The position numbers and the translations under genes are program-made. Source: an uncultured Oscillibacter sp. (GTDB lineage Bacteria > Bacillota > Clostridia > Oscillospirales > Oscillospiraceae). Taken from it: a stretch of 18,271 bases of DNA. The notes beneath the pieces were generated by a model, which did no database searches, was not told the DNA's origin, and was given only the letters and a program-made list of their open reading frames with translations. Position 1 is the stretch's first letter, and each line of letters opens with the position of its first letter. Positions 6,936-13,886 of this stretch are shown piece after piece. The DNA lies in NCBI GenBank assembly GCA_910587705.1, contig CAJUMX010000028.1, forward strand, positions 1 through 18,271. The letters run 5' to 3'.

Positions 6936-8261
6936 ATGGGGTATTTTCCGTTTTTTATGGAGCTGGAGGGCCGGGAGGGCCTCGTCGTAGGCGGCGGGGC
7001 CGTGGCCCTTCGAAAGCTCCAGAAGCTGTTGTCCTACGGGCCCCGGCTCACTGTGGCCGCGCCGGAGCTGTTGGAGGAGATCGAGGCCCTGCCGGGGCTG
7101 ACGCGGCTCCGCCAGACCTTTGCGCCCGCTATGCTGGAGGGGAAACGCTTTGTGATTGCCGCCACGGATGACCGGGAGGTGAACCGGGAGATTGCGGCCC
7201 TCTGCCGGGAGCGAGGTATTCCGGTGAACGTGGTGGACGACAAGGAGCAGTGTACCTTCCTGTTTCCCGCCCTGGTGAAGCGGGGGGACTTGACCGTGGG
7301 CGTCTCCACCGCCGGGGCCAGCCCCAGCGCCGCCGCCTGGGTGAAGCGGCGGGTTTTGGCGGCGGTTCCGGAGGACTTTGGGGAGATGCTGGATTATCTG
7401 GCGTCCCTGCGTCCCATGGTTCGGGAACGGGTGGCGGAGGAAAACCGCGCCGCCGTGTTTGCCCGGCTGTTTTCAGATTGCATGGAACAGGGCTTCCCCC
7501 TGGAGGAGGCTGCGCTGGCGGCGGTGCTGGAAGGTGCGCCCGGGATGGGGAAGGTCTATCTGGTGGGGGCGGGCTGCGGGGCGGCGGACCTGATAACCCT
7601 CCGGGGTCTCCGGCTGCTGGAGCGTTGCGGCGTGGTGGTTTACGACGATTTGCTGGCCCCGGAGCTGCTGGACGCGGCCCCGGAGGGGGCGGAGAGAATC
7701 TATGTAGGCAAGCGGCGGGGACGTCACTCCATGGCCCAGGAGGCCATCAACGCGTTGCTGATTTCCAAGGCCCGGGAGGGAAAGCAGGTGGTCCGCCTCA
7801 AGGGCGGGGACCCCTTCGTCTTTGGCCGGGGCGGGGAGGAGGCCCTAGCTCTCCAGGCCGCCGGAATTGCGTGGGAGTATGTGCCCGGCGTCACCTCCGC
7901 GGTGGCTGTGCCGGGGGCGGCGGGGATTCCCGTTACCCACCGGGGGGTGAGTCGGAGCTTTCACGTGGTCACGGCCCACACGGCGGATTCGCCGGAGGGA
8001 CCGCCCTCCCGCTGGGAGGAGCTGGCCCGACTGGAGGGGACGCTGGTGTTTCTCATGGGCCTGTCCCAGTTGGGGGAAATCGCCCGGCGGCTTATGGAGG
8101 CTGGGCTGCCGCCGGATACCTCCGCCGCCGTGATCGGCGGAAAAAACGCCCCCCGGACCATCCGGGGGACGTTGGGCGACATCGCGGAGCGGGCCCGGGA
8201 GGCCGAGGCCCCCGCCGTCATTGTGGTGGGGGGTACGGCGGGGATGGACCTGCGGCCTTAG
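6936..8261 (+). CDS. cysG: Siroheme synthase: precorrin-2 dehydrogenase/ferrochelatase fused to uroporphyrinogen-III methyltransferase
   Basis: A 441-residue fusion that should convert uroporphyrinogen III to siroheme: two SAM-dependent methylations, NAD-dependent oxidation to sirohydrochlorin, and iron insertion. Residues 1 to about 200 are the dehydrogenase/ferrochelatase: nucleotide-binding VVGGGAVALRK (17-27), FVIAATDD (72-79), and NVVDD with Asp101 in the position of the catalytic Asp of E. coli CysG, followed by STAGASP (124-130). Residues about 206-441 are the methyltransferase: VYLVGAGCGAADLITLRG (207-224), VVYDDLL (234-240), and GGDPFVFGRGGEE (290-302). The domain order equals enterobacterial CysG. 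No uroporphyrinogen-III synthase domain is attached. ATG 6936 follows the ATPase stop directly, with GGAGGAGGG upstream, so it is co-transcribed with the importer. Its stop overlaps the convergent MATE gene by 4 nt. Confidence 0.93.
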   Translation: MGYFPFFMELEGREGLVVGGGAVALRKLQKLLSYGPRLTVAAPELLEEIEALPGLTRLRQTFAPAMLEGKRFVIAATDDREVNREIAALCRERGIPVNVVDDKEQCTFLFPALVKRGDLTVGVSTAGASPSAAAWVKRRVLAAVPEDFGEMLDYLASLRPMVRERVAEENRAAVFARLFSDCMEQGFPLEEAALAAVLEGAPGMGKVYLVGAGCGAADLITLRGLRLLERCGVVVYDDLLAPELLDAAPEGAERIYVGKRRGRHSMAQEAINALLISKAREGKQVVRLKGGDPFVFGRGGEEALALQAAGIAWEYVPGVTSAVAVPGAAGIPVTHRGVSRSFHVVTAHTADSPEGPPSRWEELARLEGTLVFLMGLSQLGEIARRLMEAGLPPDTSAAVIGGKNAPRTIRGTLGDIAERAREAEAPAVIVVGGTAGMDLRP

Positions 8262-9592
8262 ACGCCGTAGCCGTAACGGGTTCTCTGGGAGAACAGAAGC
8301 AGGGCGGTTACCGCCAGGGTCAACAGCTCCGCCGCTGTCACCGCCAGCCAGATGCCGTCCAGCCCCAGGAAGAGGGGCAGGACGAAGATGGCCGCCGTCT
8401 GAAAGAGCAGGGTCCGCAGGAAGGCGATGGCTGCGGAGAGGACGCCGTTTCCCAGGGCGGTGAAGAAGGCGGAGCCGAAGATGTTGAAGCCCATGGCCAG
8501 GAAGGACAGGGCATAGAGCTGGAAACCCCGGGCGGTGAGGGCCAGCAGCTCCGGGTCATAGCCCACGAAGATGCGGGACAGAGGGGTGGCCAGGCCGACG
8601 GCGGCGGCGGTGAGCCCGGCGCAACCCGCCAGCATCAGGAGGAGGCTTTTCCGAAGGAGGCTTTGCAGCTCCGGGCGGTTCCCTGCGCCGTAGTGATAGC
8701 TGATTACGGGGCCCGCGCCGATGGAGTAGCCCATAAAGACGCCGATGAAAATGAAGTTCACGTACATGATGACCCCGAAGGCCGCCACGCCATCCTCCCC
8801 AATGAGACGTATGAGCTGGAAGTTATAGAGGATGCTGACCAGAGAGGTGGAGAGGTTGCTCATCATCTCGGAGGAGCCGTTGGAACAGGTTTGGGCCAGG
8901 ACCCGCCCCTCCAGCCGGGGCCGGACCAGCCGGAGCGGGGTCTTGTTGGGCAGGAGGAAGTACACCAGGGGAACCACGCCTCCCACCAGGGAGCTGGCCA
9001 CCGTGGCGATGGCCGCCCCGGCCACGCCCCAGGGCAAAACTCCTACCAGTAGCCAGTCCCCCAGCATATTGGTGAGCCCCGCCGCCACTGTGAGGCCCAG
9101 GCCCAGCTTGGGCCGCTCCGCCGCCACCAGGAAGCTCTGGAACATGTTTTGCAGGATGAAGGGCACCAAGGCCAGGGTGAGAATACGCCCGTAGAGGACG
9201 GCCAGGGGCAGCAGCTCTCCCCGGGCTCCCAGGAGGAGGCAGAGGGGCTCCATAATGAGCTCTGCCAGGACCGTCAGCGCCGCGCCGGCGATGACGCCGG
9301 CGGAGACGATGAGGGAGAAGTAACGGTTTGCCCGGGGCAGGTCTCCCTCCCCCATGGTGCGGGCTACTACGGCGCTGCCGCCGGTGCCCAGCATGAAGCC
9401 CACGGTGGCAAAGATCATCAGGGCGGGCATGATGAGATTCACCGCCGCAAAGGCGGTTTTTCCCGCGAAGTTGGAGACGAATACGCCGTCTACTACGCCG
9501 TAAATGGAGGTGAAGATCAGCATGACGATGGTGGGGAAGGTGAAGCGCAGGAGCTTGGCATAGCTGAAATGCTCGGATAAATGGATATGCAT
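8258..9592 (-). CDS. MATE-family multidrug/cation antiporter
   Basis: A 444-residue membrane protein of the MATE superfamily, which exports drugs or other organic cations in exchange for Na+ or H+. Length and about 12 hydrophobic segments fit. Family-type sequence includes TIVMLIFTSIYGVVDGVFVSN near residues 20-40 and GTGGSAVVARTMGEGD near residues 72-87. The start at 9592 has AAAGGA 7 nt upstream on the minus strand. It lies 49 nt downstream of the MarR gene on the same strand, so the two probably form a regulator-pump operon controlled by the promoter at 10134-10162. The 3' end overlaps cysG by 4 nt and no terminator is seen between the convergent genes. Substrate unknown. Confidence 0.93.
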   Translation of the reverse strand: MHIHLSEHFSYAKLLRFTFPTIVMLIFTSIYGVVDGVFVSNFAGKTAFAAVNLIMPALMIFATVGFMLGTGGSAVVARTMGEGDLPRANRYFSLIVSAGVIAGAALTVLAELIMEPLCLLLGARGELLPLAVLYGRILTLALVPFILQNMFQSFLVAAERPKLGLGLTVAAGLTNMLGDWLLVGVLPWGVAGAAIATVASSLVGGVVPLVYFLLPNKTPLRLVRPRLEGRVLAQTCSNGSSEMMSNLSTSLVSILYNFQLIRLIGEDGVAAFGVIMYVNFIFIGVFMGYSIGAGPVISYHYGAGNRPELQSLLRKSLLLMLAGCAGLTAAAVGLATPLSRIFVGYDPELLALTARGFQLYALSFLAMGFNIFGSAFFTALGNGVLSAAIAFLRTLLFQTAAIFVLPLFLGLDGIWLAVTAAELLTLAVTALLLFSQRTRYGYGV

Positions 9593-9619
9593 AGGGAGTT
9601 CCTTTCTCTGTATAACGGG

Positions 9620-9643
9620 ACCGCCGGGGCTTCCGGCGGTTTT
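9620..9643. terminator. 8-bp GC hairpin between MarR and MATE genes
   Basis: ACCGCCGG (9620-9627) pairs perfectly with CCGGCGGT (9633-9640) around a 5-nt loop. TTTT follows on the plus strand, so as an intrinsic terminator it points toward the MarR gene and would stop antisense read-through. In the minus-strand operon it is a hairpin before the MATE ribosome binding site with no T-run, so partial read-through into MATE is expected. Confidence 0.45.
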
Positions 9644-10082
9644 ATGGTTTGGGAAGGGAGGACGCCGCCTTTCGGAAGAGGGAAAGCCATTTCTGGGACA
9701 GGCGAATCATATCCCGCAGCTCCTCCTCTGTCAGGCCCCCGGCAGCGGCCCGCTCGGCCGCCATGATGGGAAGGACTTTTTCACGGACCAGCTCCTGTCC
9801 TTGAGCTGTGAGGAAGAGGGAGACCTCCCGGCCCTCTCTGGGGCGGAGGGAGAGGAAGCCGTCCCGCTCCAGCTTCCGAACCGAGGAGTGGACGGTCTGC
9901 TTGCTTATAGAGACCTGACGGCAGATGTCCCTTTGCGTGCAGCCGTCCCCTCGTTCCACCAGGCACCACAGTACCCAGAGGGCGCTGTCCGACAGGCCCA
10001 GGGCCTGAGCCAGGGTGTGGTAAAATTCATCGATTTGGTGGTCGACCTGGAGGTATTCCTGAAACAGCGTGTAATGGTCCAT
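9642..10082 (-). CDS. MarR-family transcriptional regulator
   Basis: A 146-residue cytosolic repressor-type protein. A winged helix-turn-helix spans about residues 48-92, with CTQRDICRQVSISKQTVHSS as the recognition region and REGREVSLFLT as the wing, flanked by helices for dimerisation. The frame continues upstream, but ATG 10082 has AAGGAG 7 nt before it on the minus strand, and the upstream in-frame stretch contains the promoter and operator-like repeat. MarR proteins often control an adjacent efflux gene and their own promoter; here the MATE gene follows in the same direction. The inducer cannot be read from sequence. Confidence 0.92.
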   Translation of the reverse strand: MDHYTLFQEYLQVDHQIDEFYHTLAQALGLSDSALWVLWCLVERGDGCTQRDICRQVSISKQTVHSSVRKLERDGFLSLRPREGREVSLFLTAQGQELVREKVLPIMAAERAAAGGLTEEELRDMIRLSQKWLSLFRKAASSLPKP

Positions 10083-10101
10083 GTACGGACTCCTTATTAT
10101 A

Positions 10102-10153
10102 GTATGAAATCGGACTAGGTGAGGATAAACGCTAGTGTAGTCTGATTTCATAC
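10102..10153. promoter_or_regulatory. 16-bp inverted repeat, probable MarR operator
   Basis: GTATGAAATCGGACTA (10102-10117) and the reverse complement of GTATGAAATCAGACTA (10138-10153) match at 15 of 16 positions across a 20-nt spacer. One arm fills most of the -35/-10 spacer of the MarR promoter and the other lies just downstream of the predicted start, so the repeat is centred on the start site. This is the geometry of an autorepressor site. Confidence 0.65.
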
Positions 10154-10162
10154 CAAAGTCAA
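10134..10162 (-). promoter_or_regulatory. Promoter of the MarR-MATE operon
   Basis: On the minus strand, -35 TTGACT (10162-10157), a 17-bp spacer and -10 TACACT (10139-10134). The predicted start is near 10127, about 45 nt before the MarR ATG. It is embedded in the inverted repeat described separately. Confidence 0.75.
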
Positions 10163-10210
10163 CCGTTAATCTGCACAAGGATGCCGGGGAACTCCTTGTA
10201 GGATATGTAG

Positions 10211-10234
10211 AAAGGGGCCCGGAATCCGGGCCCC
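10211..10234 (-). terminator. Terminator of spoVAD
   Basis: A perfect 9-bp stem (GGGGCCCGG at 10214-10222 with 10226-10234, loop AAT) lies 3 nt beyond the spoVAD stop. On the minus strand it is followed by TTT, then CTACAT. A strong stem with a short T-run suggests an intrinsic terminator. Confidence 0.6.
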
Positions 10235-10237
10235 TGG

Positions 10238-11254
10238 TTACTTTGTGGTGGAGATGCACAGGGCGTGGCAGATGGAGGGAATGGACTCCCCCTGGAAGCT
10301 GGAGGTGGGGGAGAGCAGAGCTCCGGTAGGGGCAAAGACGATCTTTTTCCATTTCCCCTGCCGCATTCCCGAGAGGAGATAGCCGTTGAACACCGAGGCG
10401 GAGCAGCCGCAGCCGGAGCCCCCGGCGTGCATGTCCTGCTTCTCCCGGTCGTAGAGGAGGAGGCCGCAGTCCTGGAAGTGCTCTCCCATATCGATGCCGT
10501 CCTTGGAAAAGAAGTCCCGGACGATGGCGTGGCCCAGCTCCCCCAGGTCTCCGGTGACCACCAGGTCGTAATCCTGGGGCTTTGTGCCGGTGTCCTGGAA
10601 AAAGGCGGAGAGGGTGTCGTAGGCCGCCGGGGCCATGGCGGCCCCCATGTTGTTGGCGTCGGCAATGCCTTTGTCCACAATTTTTCCGCAGGTGATGTGG
10701 GTGATATAGGGCCCCGGACCCTCCGGGGCCAGGATGGTACACCCGGCGGCGGTGGCGGTCCACTGGGCGGTGGGGGTCCGCTGGTTGCCGTAGGGCACGG
10801 GCATCCGGTACTGACGCTCCGCCGTGCAGAAGTGGGAGGAGGTCATGGCGGCGGCCTTTTCCGCAAAGCCCCCGTCAATGGCCATGGCCGCCAGGGAGAG
10901 GGATTCCCCCATGGTGGAGCAGGCCCCGTAGAGCCCATAGAAGGGCACGCCGAAGTCCCGCAGGCCGAAGGAGGAGCCGATGCACTGGTTTAAGAGGTCT
11001 CCGGCAAAGATATAGTCCAGGTCTCCGGGCTTCAATTTGATTTGGTCCAGGGCCCGCTGGAGGACCCGCTTCTGCATGGCGGATTCCGCCTTTTCCCAGG
11101 TTTTTTCCCCGAAAAAGGAGTCCTGGTCCAGCTCGTCGAAGTGCTCCCGCAGGGGGCCCTCCCCCTCCAGCTTGCCGCCGATGTTGGCGTAGGAGATGAC
11201 GGAGGGGGGATGCTCCAGGGCGACGGTGCGGCGTCCGATTCGTTTGCGGTTCAT
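10238..11254 (-). CDS. spoVAD: Stage V sporulation protein AD
   Basis: A 338-residue thiolase-fold protein of the SpoVA complex, which in spore formers moves dipicolinic acid into the forespore and releases it at germination; SpoVAD binds dipicolinic acid at the inner membrane. Characteristic sequence includes the N-terminal VISYANIGGKLEGEGPL (residues 19-35), YGLYGACSTMGESL with Cys112, GDLGELGHAIVRDFF, and GGSGCGCSASVFNGYLL near the C-terminus. Full length for the family. ATG 11254 has AAGGAGG 7 nt upstream. A sigma-G-like promoter lies at 11287-11315. The usual partners spoVAC and spoVAE are not adjacent: the flanking genes are MarR and an AIM24 protein, so this is a single-gene unit. Confidence 0.95.
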   Translation of the reverse strand: MNRKRIGRRTVALEHPPSVISYANIGGKLEGEGPLREHFDELDQDSFFGEKTWEKAESAMQKRVLQRALDQIKLKPGDLDYIFAGDLLNQCIGSSFGLRDFGVPFYGLYGACSTMGESLSLAAMAIDGGFAEKAAAMTSSHFCTAERQYRMPVPYGNQRTPTAQWTATAAGCTILAPEGPGPYITHITCGKIVDKGIADANNMGAAMAPAAYDTLSAFFQDTGTKPQDYDLVVTGDLGELGHAIVRDFFSKDGIDMGEHFQDCGLLLYDREKQDMHAGGSGCGCSASVFNGYLLSGMRQGKWKKIVFAPTGALLSPTSSFQGESIPSICHALCISTTK

Positions 11255-11286
11255 AGCGTGCCTCCTTGTGGCAGTGGTGTTCCTTC

Positions 11287-11315
11287 TAGGATGCCCGGGA
11301 CGGGGCGCTTTATGC
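11287..11315 (-). promoter_or_regulatory. Sigma-G-like forespore promoter of spoVAD
   Basis: On the minus strand, GCATA (11315-11311), a 17-bp spacer and CATCCTA (11293-11287) match the published B. subtilis sigma-G elements (GHATR and CATnHTA). The -10 ends 32 nt before the spoVAD ATG. In B. subtilis the spoVA genes are sigma-G dependent, so the match fits the gene. No sigma-A-type promoter is visible for spoVAD. Confidence 0.65.
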
Positions 11316-11355
11316 GGGAGAAAAAGGCAAAAGGTGCCCTCTTCTTTCCGGAGCC

Positions 11356-11384
11356 TTGCAGAAAGAAGGGGGGTTTGCTATACT
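11356..11384 (+). promoter_or_regulatory. Sigma-A-type promoter of the AIM24 gene
   Basis: The -35 TTGCAG (11356-11361), a 17-bp spacer, and -10 TATACT (11379-11384) with an extended TG at 11376-11377. It lies 53 nt before the ATG and points away from the divergent spoVAD promoter. Confidence 0.75.
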
Positions 11385-11437
11385 ACTGTAAGATAAAACA
11401 CCCCGGAGGGGGAAGAAAGAAAAAGGAGTGTGCCGTG

Positions 11438-12118
11438 ATGAACTATGAAATCAAGGGCGAGCCCATGCCCGTGGTAATCTGCGACCTGAGCGCCGGGGAG
11501 ACCATGATTACGGAAAAGGGCTCCATGGTGTGGATGAGCCCCAACATGGAGATGCAGACCTCTGCCGGGGGCAGCCTCGGCAAGGCCTTTGGCCGGATGT
11601 TTTCCGGGGAGTCCATGTTCCAGAATCTCTACACCGCCAAGGGTGGGCCGGGCATGATCGCCTTTGCCTCCAGCTTCCCCGGGACGATTCGGGCGGTGGA
11701 AATTGGGCCGGGGAAGTCCATCGTGTGCCAGAAGTCCGCCTTTTTGGCCTCGGAGCAGGGGGTGGAGCTGTCCGTGTTCTTCCAGAAGAAGCTGGGAGCC
11801 GGGTTCTTCGGCGGCGAGGGCTTCATTATGCAAAAGCTCACCGGCCGGGGAATGGCCTTTTTGGAGATCGACGGCTCTGCCGTGGAGTATGACCTGGCCC
11901 CGGGCGAGAAGCTGATTGTGGACACCGGAAATCTGGCCATGATGGACGAGACCTGCTCCATTGATATCCAGTCTGTCAAGGGCGTGAAAAACGTCCTCTT
12001 CGGCGGCGAGGGGCTGTTCAATACCGTGGTCACCGGGCCGGGGCATGTGGTTCTCCAGACCATGCCGCTGAGCGCCTTTGCCGGGTCCATTGCCTCGGTG
12101 ATGCCCAGCAAGAGCTGA
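11438..12118 (+). CDS. AIM24 / TIGR00266 family protein
   Basis: A 226-residue protein of the AIM24 (TIGR00266) family; the bacterial members are widespread and their function is not established as far as I know. The sequence is rich in short beta strands and glycine, as expected for the family's beta-barrel-like fold. Family features seen are the opening YEIKGEPMPVVICDLSAGE, a Gly-rich segment at about residues 43-60 with SGESMFQNLYTA, and the closing GGEGLFNTVVTGPGHVVLQT. No signal peptide or membrane segment. ATG 11438 follows AAAAGGAG by 9 nt; a GTG directly before it is also possible. The gene is monocistronic, with its own promoter and a strong terminator after it. Confidence 0.88.
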   Translation: MNYEIKGEPMPVVICDLSAGETMITEKGSMVWMSPNMEMQTSAGGSLGKAFGRMFSGESMFQNLYTAKGGPGMIAFASSFPGTIRAVEIGPGKSIVCQKSAFLASEQGVELSVFFQKKLGAGFFGGEGFIMQKLTGRGMAFLEIDGSAVEYDLAPGEKLIVDTGNLAMMDETCSIDIQSVKGVKNVLFGGEGLFNTVVTGPGHVVLQTMPLSAFAGSIASVMPSKS

Positions 12119-12204
12119 GGGAAATTGGCTCCTGCATATCCTGTATGGGGTTTGGGACAATCTGTACAGCCAAAAAATTGAGTAACAGTTCTGTCATGCA
12201 AAAG

Positions 12205-12247
12205 CGGGGCTCCGGAGAGGCATATCTCTCCGGGGCCCCGTCTTTTT
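12205..12247 (+). terminator. Intrinsic terminator after the AIM24 gene
   Basis: A 15-bp stem (12205-12219 with 12226-12240, one G-U pair, 6-nt loop) is followed by TCTTTTT at 12241-12247. This is a classical Rho-independent terminator about 90 nt after the stop. The stretch 12119-12204 in between shows no gene. Confidence 0.9.
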
Positions 12248-12297
12248 GTGCTTGCCGTCTCTTGTGCAGACTGTCAAGCTATTTGAAATGTAACCAT

Positions 12298-12327
12298 GTA
12301 GGGGCGGACACACTGGTCCGCCCCTGC
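12298..12327. repeat. GC-rich intergenic palindrome (REP-like), at the 3' end of the ligase gene
   Basis: GGGGCGGAC (12301-12309) pairs perfectly with GTCCGCCCC (12316-12324) around a 6-nt loop, with GTA before and TGC after. It lies 20 nt past the stop of the minus-strand ligase gene and has no T-run on either strand, so it is not a standard terminator. The form resembles short palindromic intergenic repeats I recall from gut Clostridia, but only one copy is in this window. Confidence 0.45.
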
Positions 12328-12343
12328 AACATAAATCTTCGAA

Positions 12344-13876
12344 TCAGGTATTCTCGTTTATTTTTGCGTTCTCCATGCAGAGCTTCGCACCGCCAAGAGC
12401 CACGGCGAATACAAACCAGAAGATGCACATGACCCGGGGATAGTTCCACAGATAGTCCGCCAAACCACAGACTAGACTGCCGCAGAGGGCCGCGCAGGCG
12501 GCGCAGGTGATGGTGCGGACGGCGCCGTCCGCGCAGTGCCGGACGGCGTGGGCCGCCCGCTTCACACCCCAGAGGGCGGAGCCCACAAAGCCCACGAAAC
12601 CTAAAACCCCCATCTCCGCCCAGACCTGAATATAGATGTTGTGGGAGTGAACGAAGGGGGTCCGGGCGTGGTAGAAGTTCAGCAGCTTCACATAGCGCTG
12701 GACGGCGGCGGTGCCCAGGCCCGCACCGGAGAGAGGACGGCGGGTGATGACCTCCAGCCCTGCTTTGAACAGGGGAAAGCGGCTGTTGGTGGAGGAGTCG
12801 GAGGCGTCGAAAATGGTGAGGATGCGGTTCCAGATGCTGCCCGGGAGGAAGGGCACCGCCAGGAGGCACAGGGCGAAAAAGAGGGGCAGCAGTTTGGGCT
12901 TCCACAGGAAGATCATCACCACCATGGCGCAGGCCATGCCGATCCAGGCGGCGCGGCAGTAGGTCATGCCCAGGGCGGCGGCCCCCAGGGCGAAGGCTGC
13001 GCAGGCGGCCAGCTTGGAGAGGGGATGCTTGGAGCACAGGATCAGGGCCAGGGTCAGAGGCAGCAGCAGGAGCAGCACCTCGGCAAAGGTGTTGGGGTTA
13101 TCGAAAAAGGAGAGGACCCGGCTGGGCATGTCGGCGTTCAGGTCCATGTCTACATAGGATTCGTTGACCTCCAGGCCGGAGAGGCGTTGGAAAATGGCGT
13201 ACAGGGAGGCGAGGGCCACACAGCCGGAGGCCCCCGCCGCCAAGCGTTTGAGCTCCTCCGCGGAGCGCAGGGCGCTGACCGTTACCAGAACACAGAGGGC
13301 GGCGGAAATGTGGTAGACGAGGAAACGGGTGGAGGCGTTCCGAGTCAGAGAGAAGATCACGCCCAGGACCACCGCCCCAAAGAAGAGGGCGGGGAAGAAG
13401 CCAATCGCTTCCACGTCCAGGCGGCGATCTCCCCGGCCCATGGCCCCGGCGTGAAGCAGGAGCAGCAGGACCAGGAAGGCCATAAGCGTATAGGCGTTGT
13501 TCCAGTACTCATAAGGGATGATCCACAGGAGAAGAATCAGCCAGCCCTCGGCCACGGCGGTTTCGTCCCCCAGGCGGAAGGCCAATTGGGAGAAGAAGCT
13601 GTTTTCAAAGGTCCCCTCCAAAAGCAGGTAAAATTTGCGGAGCAGGCGGCCTGGCAGGTTTATCAGCCAGCTTAGAAGCTGACAGACCCGGCTGTCCGGC
13701 CAGGAGCGGGCCACGGCTCCCTCCCGGCACAGGGGGCGGAGGAGGGCGCTTTCGTCAATCTGCCGGGTGCACCAAGCTCCTACCCGGACGGCAAGACGAT
13801 GAAGGCCGCTGTCCTCGTATGCGGCCAGGAGAAGGAGCAGGAGACGGTATAGGCAGCTTTGTTTCAACAGTGTCAT
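12344..13876 (-). CDS. O-antigen ligase / Wzy-family membrane polymerase
   Basis: A 510-residue polytopic membrane protein with a Wzy_C-type (PF04932) core, a family that joins or polymerises lipid-linked glycans at the outer face of the membrane. After a ~105-residue N-terminal part rich in charged and amphipathic segments, about ten hydrophobic segments follow. The diagnostic external loop carries SFFDNPNTFAEVLLL (256-270) and HSHNIYIQVWAEMGVLGF (410-427), with the conserved His pair region. The organism is Gram-positive, so the product is more likely a capsule, exopolysaccharide or wall glycan than true O-antigen. ATG 13876 is 10 nt after the glycosyltransferase stop with GAGGAAAA before it, so the two are one operon. 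The long N-terminal extension is of unknown role. Confidence 0.87.
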   Translation of the reverse strand: MTLLKQSCLYRLLLLLLAAYEDSGLHRLAVRVGAWCTRQIDESALLRPLCREGAVARSWPDSRVCQLLSWLINLPGRLLRKFYLLLEGTFENSFFSQLAFRLGDETAVAEGWLILLLWIIPYEYWNNAYTLMAFLVLLLLLHAGAMGRGDRRLDVEAIGFFPALFFGAVVLGVIFSLTRNASTRFLVYHISAALCVLVTVSALRSAEELKRLAAGASGCVALASLYAIFQRLSGLEVNESYVDMDLNADMPSRVLSFFDNPNTFAEVLLLLLPLTLALILCSKHPLSKLAACAAFALGAAALGMTYCRAAWIGMACAMVVMIFLWKPKLLPLFFALCLLAVPFLPGSIWNRILTIFDASDSSTNSRFPLFKAGLEVITRRPLSGAGLGTAAVQRYVKLLNFYHARTPFVHSHNIYIQVWAEMGVLGFVGFVGSALWGVKRAAHAVRHCADGAVRTITCAACAALCGSLVCGLADYLWNYPRVMCIFWFVFAVALGGAKLCMENAKINENT

Positions 13877-13886
13877 GGCGTTTTCC

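Noticed and set aside
7250..9052. 600-codon plus-strand open frame across cysG and the MATE gene
   Set aside because: Low-complexity Gly-rich translation crossing two real genes on opposite strands, with no domain or plausible start.
10094..10099. TATAAT on the minus strand just before the MarR ribosome binding site
   Set aside because: It directly abuts the Shine-Dalgarno and has no -35 at proper spacing; the TTGACT/TACACT promoter upstream is far better.
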